A DNA stretch of 64,000 nucleotides from Shimia sp040370365 (lineage in GTDB: Bacteria > Pseudomonadota > Alphaproteobacteria > Rhodobacterales > Rhodobacteraceae): NCBI RefSeq assembly GCF_040370365.1, contig NZ_BAABWQ010000002.1, forward strand, positions 620,001 through 684,000, given 5' to 3'. A program made the translations under genes and the position numbers. Numbering within the stretch: the first letter of the stretch is position 1; the number at the start of each line of letters is the position of its first letter. Below are positions 17,984 to 25,938 of this stretch, in pieces. Below the pieces are notes generated by a model. The model made no database searches, was not told the DNA's origin, and worked only from the letters and a program-made list of their open reading frames with translations.

Positions 17984-18166
17984 ATGTCTTTCTCCCGTTG
18001 TCTATAGTGGCGCAACAGCACGTCGGGACCAGCGGGCGTTTTGGCCTCTTTTTTGATCACTGACACAGCGCGTCCTTCTTGATCGGAACGGAATTTCGCC
18101 CATCGATCAATGTTTTTTTAGGGAATTCCACCAGCGCACACACCCCTTTTGGGGGGTATTCTATAT

Positions 18167-18194
18167 TTGACTATCTGGTCAAAACCCCTATAAA
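18167..18194 (+). promoter_or_regulatory. Candidate upstream sigma-70 promoter of tpa
   Basis: TTGACT at 18167 and TATAAA at 18189 are separated by 16 bp. It would give a long leader, with a start near 18201. Confidence 0.4.
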
Positions 18195-18246
18195 TTAGGT
18201 GTTTGCATCCATTTCACACGGTTTTTCTCATTCTGGAGCATCTTGT

Positions 18247-18279
18247 CTGGCCTTACACGGGCTCCTCGTTTGGCCCTAT
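18247..18279 (+). promoter_or_regulatory. Candidate TauR operator at tpa (paired direct repeats)
   Basis: CTGGCCTTAC at 18247 and TTGGCCCTAT at 18270 repeat with 23-bp spacing. The same arrangement precedes xsc and a 22-bp version precedes tauR. R. capsulatus TauR is known to bind CTGGAC-type direct repeats. The second copy runs into a TATAAT box. Confidence 0.6.
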
Positions 18280-18282
18280 AAT
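18253..18282 (+). promoter_or_regulatory. Candidate TauR-dependent promoter of tpa
   Basis: A perfect -10 box TATAAT at 18277-18282 has a poor -35, TTACAC, 18 bp upstream. Both elements are interleaved with the two TauR-like repeats. A weak -35 fits a promoter needing activation by a MocR-type regulator. Confidence 0.5.
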
Positions 18283-18385
18283 CCTGCTTGAAAAAGTCGC
18301 GAGGATGTCGTGGAAATCATCACAATGCGCTCAAATGAGCACAAAAAACAACTTAAAGTTGCATACCTTCAAGGAGTCTAACGCC

Positions 18386-19786
18386 ATGGACGGCACACTG
18401 AAAGACAACGACATCAGCCACGTCGTCAATGCAGACAAGGCTCACGTTTGGCATCATCTGGTGCAGCATAAACCGTTTGAAACCAATGACCCGCGCATCA
18501 TTATCGAAGGCAAAGGTATGCGCGTTTGGGACCAGAACGGTAAAGAGTACATCGATGCTGTTTCCGGCGCCGTCTGGACCGTAAACGTTGGCTACGGACG
18601 TGAGCGTATCGCCAATGCTGTTTATGAAAACATGATGAAGATGTGCTACTTCGCGAATGCAGCCGGCAACGTACCGGGTGCACTTTATGCGGAAAAGCTG
18701 ATCGAAAAAATGCCGGGCATGAGCCGGGTGTACTACACAACCTCAGGATCAGAGGCCAACGAGAAGGCCTTCAAGATGATCCGCCAGATCGCCCATAAGA
18801 AATATGGCGGCAAAAAAACCAAAATCCTGTATCGCGACCGCGATTATCACGGGTCCACCTTGGCTGCGATGTCTGCGGGCGGCCAAGATGAACGCAATGT
18901 TCAGTATGGCCCCTTCGCTCCAGATTTTGTGCGTGTGCCGCACTGTATGGAGTATCGCAAAGACGAAATTGGCTTGGGCCACCTCTCTGGCCGCGAGTTC
19001 GGCATAGCCGCCGCAAACCAGATCGAAGAAGTGATTCTGCGAGAAGGCCCGGACACCGTTGGCGCGCTCTGCCTTGAGCCCGTGACCGCAGGTGGTGGTG
19101 TCATCACCCCCCCCGAAGGCTACTGGCAGCGTGTGCAGGAGATTTGCACGCAGTATGACATCCTTCTGCACATCGACGAGGTTGTCTGCGGCATTGGCCG
19201 TACCGGCACCCATTGGTTTGGCTATCAGCATTACGGCGTGAAACCTGATTTTGTCACAATGGCCAAAGGGGTCGCTTCCGGTTATGCCGCCATCGCCTGC
19301 ACCGTCACCACAGAAGAAGTTTTTGAGCTCTTCAAGTCCGACCCTGCTGATAAGCTCGACCATTTCCGCGACATCTCAACGTTTGGTGGATGTACTGCCG
19401 GCCCGGCAGCCGCTTTGGAGAACATGGCCATCATCGAAGAAGAAGGCCTTCTCGAAAACTGCACAGCAATGGGGGAGCGTATGATGTCCAACCTGCGGGC
19501 CCTCATGGAGAAACACGATGTCATTGGCGATGTGCGCGGCAAAGGTCTCTTCCTTGGGTGCGAGCTGGTAAAAGACCGCGAGACCAAAGAGCCCGTGGAT
19601 GAGGCCGACATTGCTGCAGTCGTTGGCGATTGTGGCGCCCAAGGCGTGATCATTGGTGCGGCGAACCGCTCCGTGCCAGGCCGCAACAATGTGATTGCAT
19701 TTTCGCCAGCTCTGATCGCGACGGCTGCAGACATCGACGCCATCACCACTGCTGTGGACAACGCACTTACCAAAGTGTTTGGCTAA
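18386..19786 (+). CDS. tpa: Taurine-pyruvate aminotransferase
   Basis: AAGGAG at 18371-18376 selects the ATG at 18386, giving 466 residues that begin MDGTLKDNDISHVVNADKAH. It is a class-III PLP aminotransferase with YTTSGSEANEKAF near residue 115 and the PLP lysine in VTMAKGVASGYA. It transfers the amino group of taurine to pyruvate, giving sulfoacetaldehyde and alanine. The N-terminal VWHHLVQHKPF segment and the neighbouring tauR-xsc support Tpa over other omega-aminotransferases. Expression is probably induced by taurine through TauR. Confidence 0.93.
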   Translation: MDGTLKDNDISHVVNADKAHVWHHLVQHKPFETNDPRIIIEGKGMRVWDQNGKEYIDAVSGAVWTVNVGYGRERIANAVYENMMKMCYFANAAGNVPGALYAEKLIEKMPGMSRVYYTTSGSEANEKAFKMIRQIAHKKYGGKKTKILYRDRDYHGSTLAAMSAGGQDERNVQYGPFAPDFVRVPHCMEYRKDEIGLGHLSGREFGIAAANQIEEVILREGPDTVGALCLEPVTAGGGVITPPEGYWQRVQEICTQYDILLHIDEVVCGIGRTGTHWFGYQHYGVKPDFVTMAKGVASGYAAIACTVTTEEVFELFKSDPADKLDHFRDISTFGGCTAGPAAALENMAIIEEEGLLENCTAMGERMMSNLRALMEKHDVIGDVRGKGLFLGCELVKDRETKEPVDEADIAAVVGDCGAQGVIIGAANRSVPGRNNVIAFSPALIATAADIDAITTAVDNALTKVFG

Positions 19787-19830
19787 CACCACACCAACTG
19801 TCTGGGAGACGGGGCATCGCCGCGTTTCCC

Positions 19831-19867
19831 CGCGCCGATCAACCTTCTTGCGGGGTTGGTCGGCGCG
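19831..19867 (+). terminator. Strong hairpin after tpa, terminator-like
   Basis: CGCGCCGATCAACC and GGTTGGTCGGCGCG match at 13 of 14 positions around a 9-nt loop. Only a short CTTCGTTT follows, so termination may be partial, allowing some read-through into the acetyltransferase gene. Confidence 0.6.
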
Positions 19868-19890
19868 CTTCGTTTGAAAGGAAATCTCCG

Positions 19891-20475
19891 ATGTGGCCCG
19901 CTCCCGTCACCCTCACCGGCGCATTTTGCACTCTTGTCCCACTTTCTGCAGAACACGCGCCCGATTTGGCAGAGGCCTCTGCGGACGGCGACCTACATCA
20001 ACTCTGGTACACTTCCGTGCCCAGCCCTGAGGCGGTGCCAAAAGAAATCACCCGCAGGCTGAATTTGCCAGATATGACACCCTTTGCCATCTTGGATACG
20101 ACAGGCAAGCCCATAGGGATGACCACCTACATGAAGACGGACGCACCAAACCGTCGCGTCGAAATCGGCTCTACGTGGTACCGCAAGTCCGTACAACGCA
20201 GCCCGATCAATACTGAGTGCAAGCTGATGATGTTGCGCCACGCGTTTGAAACACTCGATTGTATTGCGGTGACGTTCACCACCCATTTTCTAAACCGGCA
20301 ATCGCGCACCGCTATTGAACGGATCGGGGCAAAGCTGGACGGTGTTTTGCGCAATCACTCAATCATGGCCAATGGCACGTTGCGCGATACCGCTGTCTAC
20401 TCGATTTGCCAACATGAATGGCCTGCTGTGAGGGCAAACCTTGAGCATAAGCTGGCAACAATGCCAAAATCATAG
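19891..20475 (+). CDS. GNAT-family N-acetyltransferase (RimJ/RimL type)
   Basis: The ATG at 19891, with GAAAGGAAA upstream, gives 194 residues. The ISLRP-like start (LTGAFCTLVPLSAEHAPDLAE) and the C-terminal NRQSRTAIERIGAKLDGVLRNH block are typical of RimJ/RimL-type acetyltransferases that modify protein N-termini or amines with acetyl-CoA. It sits between tpa and tauR, inside the taurine cluster, where no acetyltransferase is expected. Its role in taurine use is unknown and may be none. Confidence 0.8.
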   Translation: MWPAPVTLTGAFCTLVPLSAEHAPDLAEASADGDLHQLWYTSVPSPEAVPKEITRRLNLPDMTPFAILDTTGKPIGMTTYMKTDAPNRRVEIGSTWYRKSVQRSPINTECKLMMLRHAFETLDCIAVTFTTHFLNRQSRTAIERIGAKLDGVLRNHSIMANGTLRDTAVYSICQHEWPAVRANLEHKLATMPKS

Positions 20476-20505
20476 AAGTCCAGTTTGCAACCCAGATAAG
20501 TCCAG
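20476..20505. promoter_or_regulatory. Candidate TauR operator at tauR (autoregulatory)
   Basis: AAGTCCAG occurs at 20476-20483 and 20498-20505, exactly 22 bp apart; on the minus strand this reads as two CTGGACTT copies. The pair ends 15 bp before the tauR start and overlaps its predicted promoter, which fits autorepression as known for MocR regulators. Confidence 0.65.
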
Positions 20506-20511
20506 TATAGC
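20484..20511 (+). promoter_or_regulatory. Candidate tauR promoter giving a leaderless mRNA
   Basis: TTTGCA at 20484 and TATAGC at 20506 are 16 bp apart. Transcription would begin about 20518-20521, at or next to the ATG at 20521, which has no Shine-Dalgarno sequence. Confidence 0.45.
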
Positions 20512-20520
20512 GTCGCGACT

Positions 20521-21981
20521 ATGGCTATATCGGTTGAAACCTTTTTCCTCGCACCTGGCTCTCAAGGCACGCTTCAGGCGCAGATCCAGCAAATGATTGC
20601 GGAAGGCATCCTGTCGGGACGTTTCAGGCGTGGTGAAAAACTGCCATCTTCACGCAAATTGGCCAGCCACCTGAGCGTCAGCCGCATCACTGTGACACTG
20701 GCCTATACCGAACTTCTGGCAAATGACTACCTGTCCTCGCGCGGCCGTTCTGGGTACTTTGTCAGCGAAAATGCCCCGGTTCCGCCCAGCTTTTCCCCGC
20801 CCAAAAAACGGGAGGACACCGTTGATTGGACCCGTGCCTTGGGGCGACGGTTTACCGGAGGGGTGACGCCGGACAAACCCAAAGACTGGGCAAAGTATCG
20901 CTACCCGTTTGTCTATGGTCAAACCGATCCGAGCCTGTTTGATCACGCCAATTGGCGGCTTTGTGCTCTGCAAGCCTTGGGACAAAAAGACTTCACTGCG
21001 CTCACCTCTGATTACTATGACCAAGACGATCCTGAGTTGGTCGAATTCATCGCGCGCAACACCCTGCCGCGCCGTGGCATCATTGCGCGGCCCGAAGAAA
21101 TTCTGATCACCCTTGGCGCACAAAACGCACTCTGGATCACGGCTCAAATCCTGCTCACCCAACGTCGCACTGCTGCGATCGAGAATCCATGCTACCATGC
21201 TTTGCGCGACATCCTGAACCAATCGCGCTGCCATGTGGAACCCATCGATGTCGACACCGACGGGCTCGACCCAGCACAAATCCCCCCGGAAACGGATGTG
21301 ATCTTCACCACCCCCAGCCATCAATGCCCCACCACCGCCACCATGCCGATGTCCCGTCGTCACGCCCTGCTGGATCATGCGCGCGACATCGACGCGCTGG
21401 TGGTGGAAGACGACTATGAATTTGAGATGTCCTTCACCGACTCCCCCTCTCCAGCGCTGAAATCGCTCGATACGGAAGGCCGTGTGATCTATGTGGGCAG
21501 CTTTTCAAAATCGCTCTTTCCCGGGTTGCGCCTGGGATATTTGGTGGGCTCTGAAAGCTTCATCCGTGAGGCGCGCGCCCTGCGGGCCTCTGTGTTGCGT
21601 CATCCCCCGGGTCACATCCAACGCACCGCCGCGTATTTCCTCTCGCTAGGCCACTACGACGCACTCATCCGCCGCATCCGCGAGGCACTCAAAACAAGAC
21701 GCGCGATTATGCAAACCGCAATTAATCAATCAGGCTTAGACGTGGCCTGCGCAGGTGCCTTTGGCGGCTCATCATTCTGGATGCAACTTCAAGCAGATAG
21801 AGACTCTCAGGATCTAGCCGATACGTTGCGAAACCATGACGTTCTGATCGAACCCGGTAGCTCTTTCTTCTCAGGTGAGCAGGCGCCAAAACACTTCTAC
21901 CGGCTCGGCTATTCCTCCATTCCCGCGGACCGCATCCCCGATGGCATTGCGCGGATCGCCTCAGTTTTGAAGTCTCCCTAG
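20521..21981 (+). CDS. tauR: MocR/GntR-type regulator of taurine metabolism
   Basis: The 486-residue protein has an N-terminal GntR winged helix (about 10-85; MPSSR-like LPSSRKLASHLSVSRITV) joined to a fold-type-I aminotransferase-like domain. The PLP lysine is in VGSFSKSLFPGLRLGY near residue 335. TauR binds taurine-derived signals and activates tpa and xsc in relatives. Here it lies between the two, behind its own repeat pair. The start begins MAISVETFFLAPGSQGTLQ, matching the usual TauR N-terminus, and no ribosome site precedes it. Confidence 0.9.
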   Translation: MAISVETFFLAPGSQGTLQAQIQQMIAEGILSGRFRRGEKLPSSRKLASHLSVSRITVTLAYTELLANDYLSSRGRSGYFVSENAPVPPSFSPPKKREDTVDWTRALGRRFTGGVTPDKPKDWAKYRYPFVYGQTDPSLFDHANWRLCALQALGQKDFTALTSDYYDQDDPELVEFIARNTLPRRGIIARPEEILITLGAQNALWITAQILLTQRRTAAIENPCYHALRDILNQSRCHVEPIDVDTDGLDPAQIPPETDVIFTTPSHQCPTTATMPMSRRHALLDHARDIDALVVEDDYEFEMSFTDSPSPALKSLDTEGRVIYVGSFSKSLFPGLRLGYLVGSESFIREARALRASVLRHPPGHIQRTAAYFLSLGHYDALIRRIREALKTRRAIMQTAINQSGLDVACAGAFGGSSFWMQLQADRDSQDLADTLRNHDVLIEPGSSFFSGEQAPKHFYRLGYSSIPADRIPDGIARIASVLKSP

Positions 21982-21983
21982 TT

Positions 21984-22016
21984 CTGGACCTATCCGGCCA
22001 TCAGTTTTGGCCCTAA
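21984..22016 (+). promoter_or_regulatory. Candidate TauR operator at xsc
   Basis: CTGGACCTAT at 21984 and TTGGCCCTAA at 22007 have 23-bp spacing, the same layout as at tpa. The pair begins 3 bp after the tauR stop and lies about 80 bp before xsc. Confidence 0.6.
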
Positions 22017-22097
22017 CCCCACGTTGCCGCAATCCGTAATTTCTCATCAAAACGACCGCCCGACCACAGGAGTCGGGCGCAGCTTGGAGTTTGCCTC

Positions 22098-23879
22098 ATG
22101 AAAATGACCACCGAAGAAGCCTTTGTGAAAGTGCTGCAAAGACATGGCATTGAACATGCCTTTGGCATCATCGGCTCCGCCATGATGCCGATTTCAGATC
22201 TGTTCCCCAAAGCGGGCATCATGTTCTGGGACTGCGCCCATGAAGGCTCCGCAGGCATGATGAGCGACGGCTACACCCGCGCTACCGGCAAAATGTCGAT
22301 GATGATCGCCCAAAACGGCCCCGGCATCACGAACTTCGTCACTGCTGTGAAAACCGCCTATTGGAACCACACCCCGCTGCTGTTGGTCACACCACAAGCG
22401 GCCAACAAAACAATTGGCCAAGGTGGCTTCCAAGAAGTCGAACAGATGAAACTGTTTGAAGATATGGTGGCCTATCAAGAAGAGGTGCGTGACCCAACGC
22501 GTGTTGCTGAGGTGCTGACCCGTGTGATCAGCCAAGCCAAACGCCTCTGCGGCCCGGCACAGCTCAACATTCCGCGTGATTTCTGGACACAGGTTGTCGA
22601 CATCGACATCCCTGCACCAATCGAATTTGAAGCCTCCTCCGGTGGCACCAATTCCGTGGCTGACGCCGCAGCCCTGCTGTCTTCTGCCAAGAACCCAGTG
22701 ATCTTGAACGGCGCAGGCACCGTGCTCTCCGCTGGCGGCATCCCTGCGTCTATGGCGCTGGCCGAACGTCTCGATGCCCCCGTCTGTGTTGGGTATCAGC
22801 ACAACGACGCCTTCCCCGGCAACCACCCGCTGTTTGCCGGCCCACTGGGTTACAACGGTTCCAAGGCGGCGATGGAATTGATCAAAGGTGCAGACGTCGT
22901 GCTGGCCCTTGGCACCCGACTGAACCCGTTCTCCACCCTGCCGGGCTACGGCATGGAGTATTGGCCAGCGGATGCGAAAATCATTCAAGTGGACATCAAC
23001 CCGAACCGTATTGGCCTGACCAAAAAGGTCGAGGTGGGCATTGTCGGCGACGCCGCCAAAGTGGCGACCGGCATTCTTGAGCAGCTTGCAGAAACGGCAG
23101 GCGATGACGGACGCGCGGATCGAAAAAGCCTAATCGCAAAAACCAAATCGGCGTGGGCGCAACAGCTTAGCTCGATGGATCACGAAGACGACGATCCGGG
23201 CACCAGTTGGAACGAACGTGCGCGCACAGACAAGCCTGACTGGATGTCCCCGCGCATGGCATGGCGCGCGATCCAATCGGCCCTACCACGCGAAGCAATC
23301 ATCAGTTCCGACATTGGCAACAACTGCGCCATCGGCAACGCTTACCCTGACTTTGATCAGGGCCGAAAATACCTCGCGCCCGGCCTGTTTGGCCCCTGTG
23401 GGTATGGTCTGCCAGCGATTGTTGGCGCCAAAATCGGCCAGCCTGACGTGCCGGTTTGCGGCTTTGCCGGCGACGGTGCATTTGGCATCTCCGTAAACGA
23501 GTTGACCGCCATTGGACGCGGCGAATGGCCCGCTGTGACCCAAATCGTCTTCCGCAACTATCAATGGGGCGCCGAAAAGCGGAACTCCACCCTGTGGTTT
23601 GACGACAACTTTGTGGGCACGGAGCTTGATACACAGGTGTCTTACGCTGGCATCGCTCAGGCCTGTGGTTTGGAAGGTGTGGTCGCACGCACCATGAGCG
23701 AGCTGACCGCTGCGCTGAACAAAGCCATCGACGATCAAATGAACCACGGTAAGACCACCTTGATCGAAGCGATGATCAACCAGGAGCTGGGCGAGCCTTT
23801 CCGTCGCGATGCGATGAAAAAGCCTGTGGCTGTGGCAGGCATCGATGCCGCTGACATGGTTCCGCAGAAAGCCGGGTAA
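22098..23879 (+). CDS. xsc: Sulfoacetaldehyde acetyltransferase
   Basis: The 593-residue ThDP enzyme matches Xsc: MKMTTEEAFVKVLQRHGIEHAFGIIGSAMMP at the N-terminus (split motifs), MISDGYTRATGKMSM-like MMSDGYTRATGK, and a C-terminal ThDP site GDGAFGISVNE followed by FRNYQWGAEKRN. With phosphate it cleaves sulfoacetaldehyde to sulfite and acetyl phosphate in the cytosol. GGAG precedes the ATG. ackA starts 3 bases after its stop, forming an operon. Induction by TauR is inferred from the repeats upstream. Confidence 0.95.
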   Translation: MKMTTEEAFVKVLQRHGIEHAFGIIGSAMMPISDLFPKAGIMFWDCAHEGSAGMMSDGYTRATGKMSMMIAQNGPGITNFVTAVKTAYWNHTPLLLVTPQAANKTIGQGGFQEVEQMKLFEDMVAYQEEVRDPTRVAEVLTRVISQAKRLCGPAQLNIPRDFWTQVVDIDIPAPIEFEASSGGTNSVADAAALLSSAKNPVILNGAGTVLSAGGIPASMALAERLDAPVCVGYQHNDAFPGNHPLFAGPLGYNGSKAAMELIKGADVVLALGTRLNPFSTLPGYGMEYWPADAKIIQVDINPNRIGLTKKVEVGIVGDAAKVATGILEQLAETAGDDGRADRKSLIAKTKSAWAQQLSSMDHEDDDPGTSWNERARTDKPDWMSPRMAWRAIQSALPREAIISSDIGNNCAIGNAYPDFDQGRKYLAPGLFGPCGYGLPAIVGAKIGQPDVPVCGFAGDGAFGISVNELTAIGRGEWPAVTQIVFRNYQWGAEKRNSTLWFDDNFVGTELDTQVSYAGIAQACGLEGVVARTMSELTAALNKAIDDQMNHGKTTLIEAMINQELGEPFRRDAMKKPVAVAGIDAADMVPQKAG

Positions 23880-23882
23880 GGT

Positions 23883-25043
23883 ATGGTGCAACCCAGCCTC
23901 TCAAGCCCTATTCTGGTGCTCAACGCTGGGTCCTCCTCGATCAAATTTGCTGTCTTTGACGGCGATATGACCGAACACATCACAGGCATCGCCGAGGGGA
24001 TCGGCGGTGCCTCATCATTGACCGTCGCGGGGCAATCCCGCGATGCGCCATTTATAGACCACAAGGCCGCATTGAAGGCTGTCTTGGACGCGCTGAAAAG
24101 CAAAGGACTCGCCGTTGCTGATTTGAGCGCAGCTGCCCATCGCGTGGTGCATGGCGGGCGAAAGCTCACGGCACCAGTGAAGATCACCGCAGACGTCCGT
24201 GCCGAAATCGCCTCTTGCACACCGCTCGCGCCCCTTCACAACCCGCACAATCTCGCCGCTGTCGATACGTTGGCTGAGATTGCACCAGAGCTGCCGCAAT
24301 ATGCGAGCTTTGACACCTCATTTCACGCCACCAATCCAGACGCCGCCACCCGCTACGCCATCCCACGGATGATGGAAACCAAAGGCATCCGCCGATATGG
24401 CTTCCATGGCCTCAGCTATGCGTCCCTTGTGCAAAACCTGCCACAGATTTCCGGCGAAAAACTGCCCTCCCGCCTGTTGGCGTTTCATCTCGGAAATGGC
24501 GCGTCGCTCTGTGCCATTAAGAACGGGCAATCCATTGCAACCACCATGGGCTATAGCCCGCTGGATGGCCTGACGATGGGAACCCGCTCCGGAGGCATCG
24601 ACGCCAATGCCGTGCTGCGGTTGGTCGAGGAAAACGGGCTGAACCGTACAAAGGCGATCTTAAATCACGAAAGTGGCCTGTTGGGCCTCTCAGGCGGCAA
24701 ATCAGACATGCGCAATCTGATGGTCGATCCTTCAGCAGACAGCGCCTTCGCCATTGAGCATTTTTGCTATTGGTCGCTGCGTCATGCCGGGTCGCTGATT
24801 GCCGCCATGGAAGGACTTGATGCCATCGCATTTACCGGCGGCATTGGCGAAAACGCTGTGGGCGTACGCGCCCGTATTCTGCGGTCTTTGGAATGGATCG
24901 GCGTGCGCATGGATCCTGATGCCAATCACGCCCGAAAAGCGCGGCTGCATGCGCAAACATCAAAGATTGCCGTTTGGGTGGTTCCCGCACAAGAAGAACG
25001 CATGATCGCCAAGGATGCGGCCACCTTGATGGAGGCCGCATGA
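23883..25043 (+). CDS. ackA: Acetate kinase
   Basis: The 386-residue protein has the ASKHA kinase blocks LVLNAGSSSIKFAVFD, AHRVVHGG, FDTSFHA, YGFHGLSY and FTGGIGENA. It converts acetyl phosphate plus ADP to acetate and ATP. Placed 3 bases after xsc, it gives direct energy recovery from Xsc product. In many roseobacters pta rather than ackA follows xsc; here pta lies convergent, with only 7 bases between stops. It is slightly shorter than the E. coli enzyme, without loss of key blocks. Confidence 0.93.
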   Translation: MVQPSLSSPILVLNAGSSSIKFAVFDGDMTEHITGIAEGIGGASSLTVAGQSRDAPFIDHKAALKAVLDALKSKGLAVADLSAAAHRVVHGGRKLTAPVKITADVRAEIASCTPLAPLHNPHNLAAVDTLAEIAPELPQYASFDTSFHATNPDAATRYAIPRMMETKGIRRYGFHGLSYASLVQNLPQISGEKLPSRLLAFHLGNGASLCAIKNGQSIATTMGYSPLDGLTMGTRSGGIDANAVLRLVEENGLNRTKAILNHESGLLGLSGGKSDMRNLMVDPSADSAFAIEHFCYWSLRHAGSLIAAMEGLDAIAFTGGIGENAVGVRARILRSLEWIGVRMDPDANHARKARLHAQTSKIAVWVVPAQEERMIAKDAATLMEAA

Positions 25044-25050
25044 CCCAAGT

Positions 25051-25902
25051 TTATCCCAACGCCAATGTCACCGCAGTCGCATCGACAATGTCCTGTACGG
25101 TTGCACCCCGGCTGAGATCACACACCGGTTTCCGGAAGCCCTGCAAGATCGGCCCCAACGCCTGTGCGCCTGCCAGCTCTTGTGCGAGCTTATACGCAAT
25201 GTTGCCAGCATCTAGCGACGGAAAAACCAGCACGTTAGCATCTCCGTTGCCCAAACCCTTTTTCTCGGCCACGCGCGGATTGAGCGCGGCATCGCCTTGC
25301 ACGGGCCCAACGAAGCCAGTGGTCTCGGCCACTGCGCGTATTTTGTCGACACTCGGCCCTGCGCCAGAACTGCCAGTTGAAAACGACAACAACGCCACCT
25401 TCGCTTCACCCAAAAGCGCGGCAGCAGAGCGCTCAGAAGCCTGTGCAATTGCGGCCAAAGCCTCCGCATCGGGATCTACGTTCAAGCCACAATCGGCAAA
25501 AATCACCTCGCGCCCCTCTGGGAAACGCATCAGGAAAAACGAGCTCGCCACCGACACACCATCGGCCAGCCCAATGCCGATGCTTGCGGCCTCAATCACC
25601 TTTTTGGTGGAGGCCACGGCCCCCGCGACCATGGCATCTGCCTCGCCTACGGCAACCATGGCTGCTGCGCGAAACAACGGCCGGCTCACCATGCGCCGCG
25701 CCAGCGCCTCCTTTATTCCACGAGCCTCAACAAGCGCCGCAACATACGCATCCGTATTGTTGCCCAGCGTCACAGGTTCACACACCCCGTCAGCCCGCAG
25801 CCGCTCTGCCGCCTGTGCAATGCGCGCGTCTTCCATCTCGGGCATCACAACCCGAGCATCACGCCCCTTGGCGCGGTCGATGGCTCTCTCAAGTGCTGAC
25901 AT
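25051..25902 (-). CDS. pta: Phosphate acetyltransferase, compact single-domain form
   Basis: GGGGAG upstream selects the ATG at 25902, giving 283 residues. It keeps the catalytic PTA_PTB core only: MVAGAVASTKKVIEAA, FADCGLNVDPDAE, LSFSTGSSGAG and QGFRKPVCDLSRGA, the last close to the end. It lacks the regulatory N-terminal domains of E. coli Pta and is shorter than the usual 320-330 residues. It makes acetyl-CoA from acetyl phosphate, linking Xsc to the TCA cycle. It is divergent from citrate synthase with only 36 bases between the two starts. Confidence 0.9.
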   Translation of the reverse strand: MSALERAIDRAKGRDARVVMPEMEDARIAQAAERLRADGVCEPVTLGNNTDAYVAALVEARGIKEALARRMVSRPLFRAAAMVAVGEADAMVAGAVASTKKVIEAASIGIGLADGVSVASSFFLMRFPEGREVIFADCGLNVDPDAEALAAIAQASERSAAALLGEAKVALLSFSTGSSGAGPSVDKIRAVAETTGFVGPVQGDAALNPRVAEKKGLGNGDANVLVFPSLDAGNIAYKLAQELAGAQALGPILQGFRKPVCDLSRGATVQDIVDATAVTLALG

Positions 25903-25938
25903 GTCTTCTCCCCAATTTTCGCGACTAAGGAGCCACCC

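Larger units (their letters stand above)
17984..18385. other. Divergent regulatory region between tauA and tpa
   Basis: This 402-bp stretch has no supported gene. On the minus strand TATAGA at 18002-18007 is a possible tauA -10 box. ACCCC-TTTT-GGGGGT near 18142-18157 is a short palindrome. The plus strand carries two promoter candidates and a paired repeat that are listed separately. Confidence 0.5.

Noticed and set aside
18140..18158. ACCCC-TTTT-GGGGGT palindrome as a terminator
   Set aside because: It lies in a divergent promoter region with no gene ending there; kept only as a note in that region.
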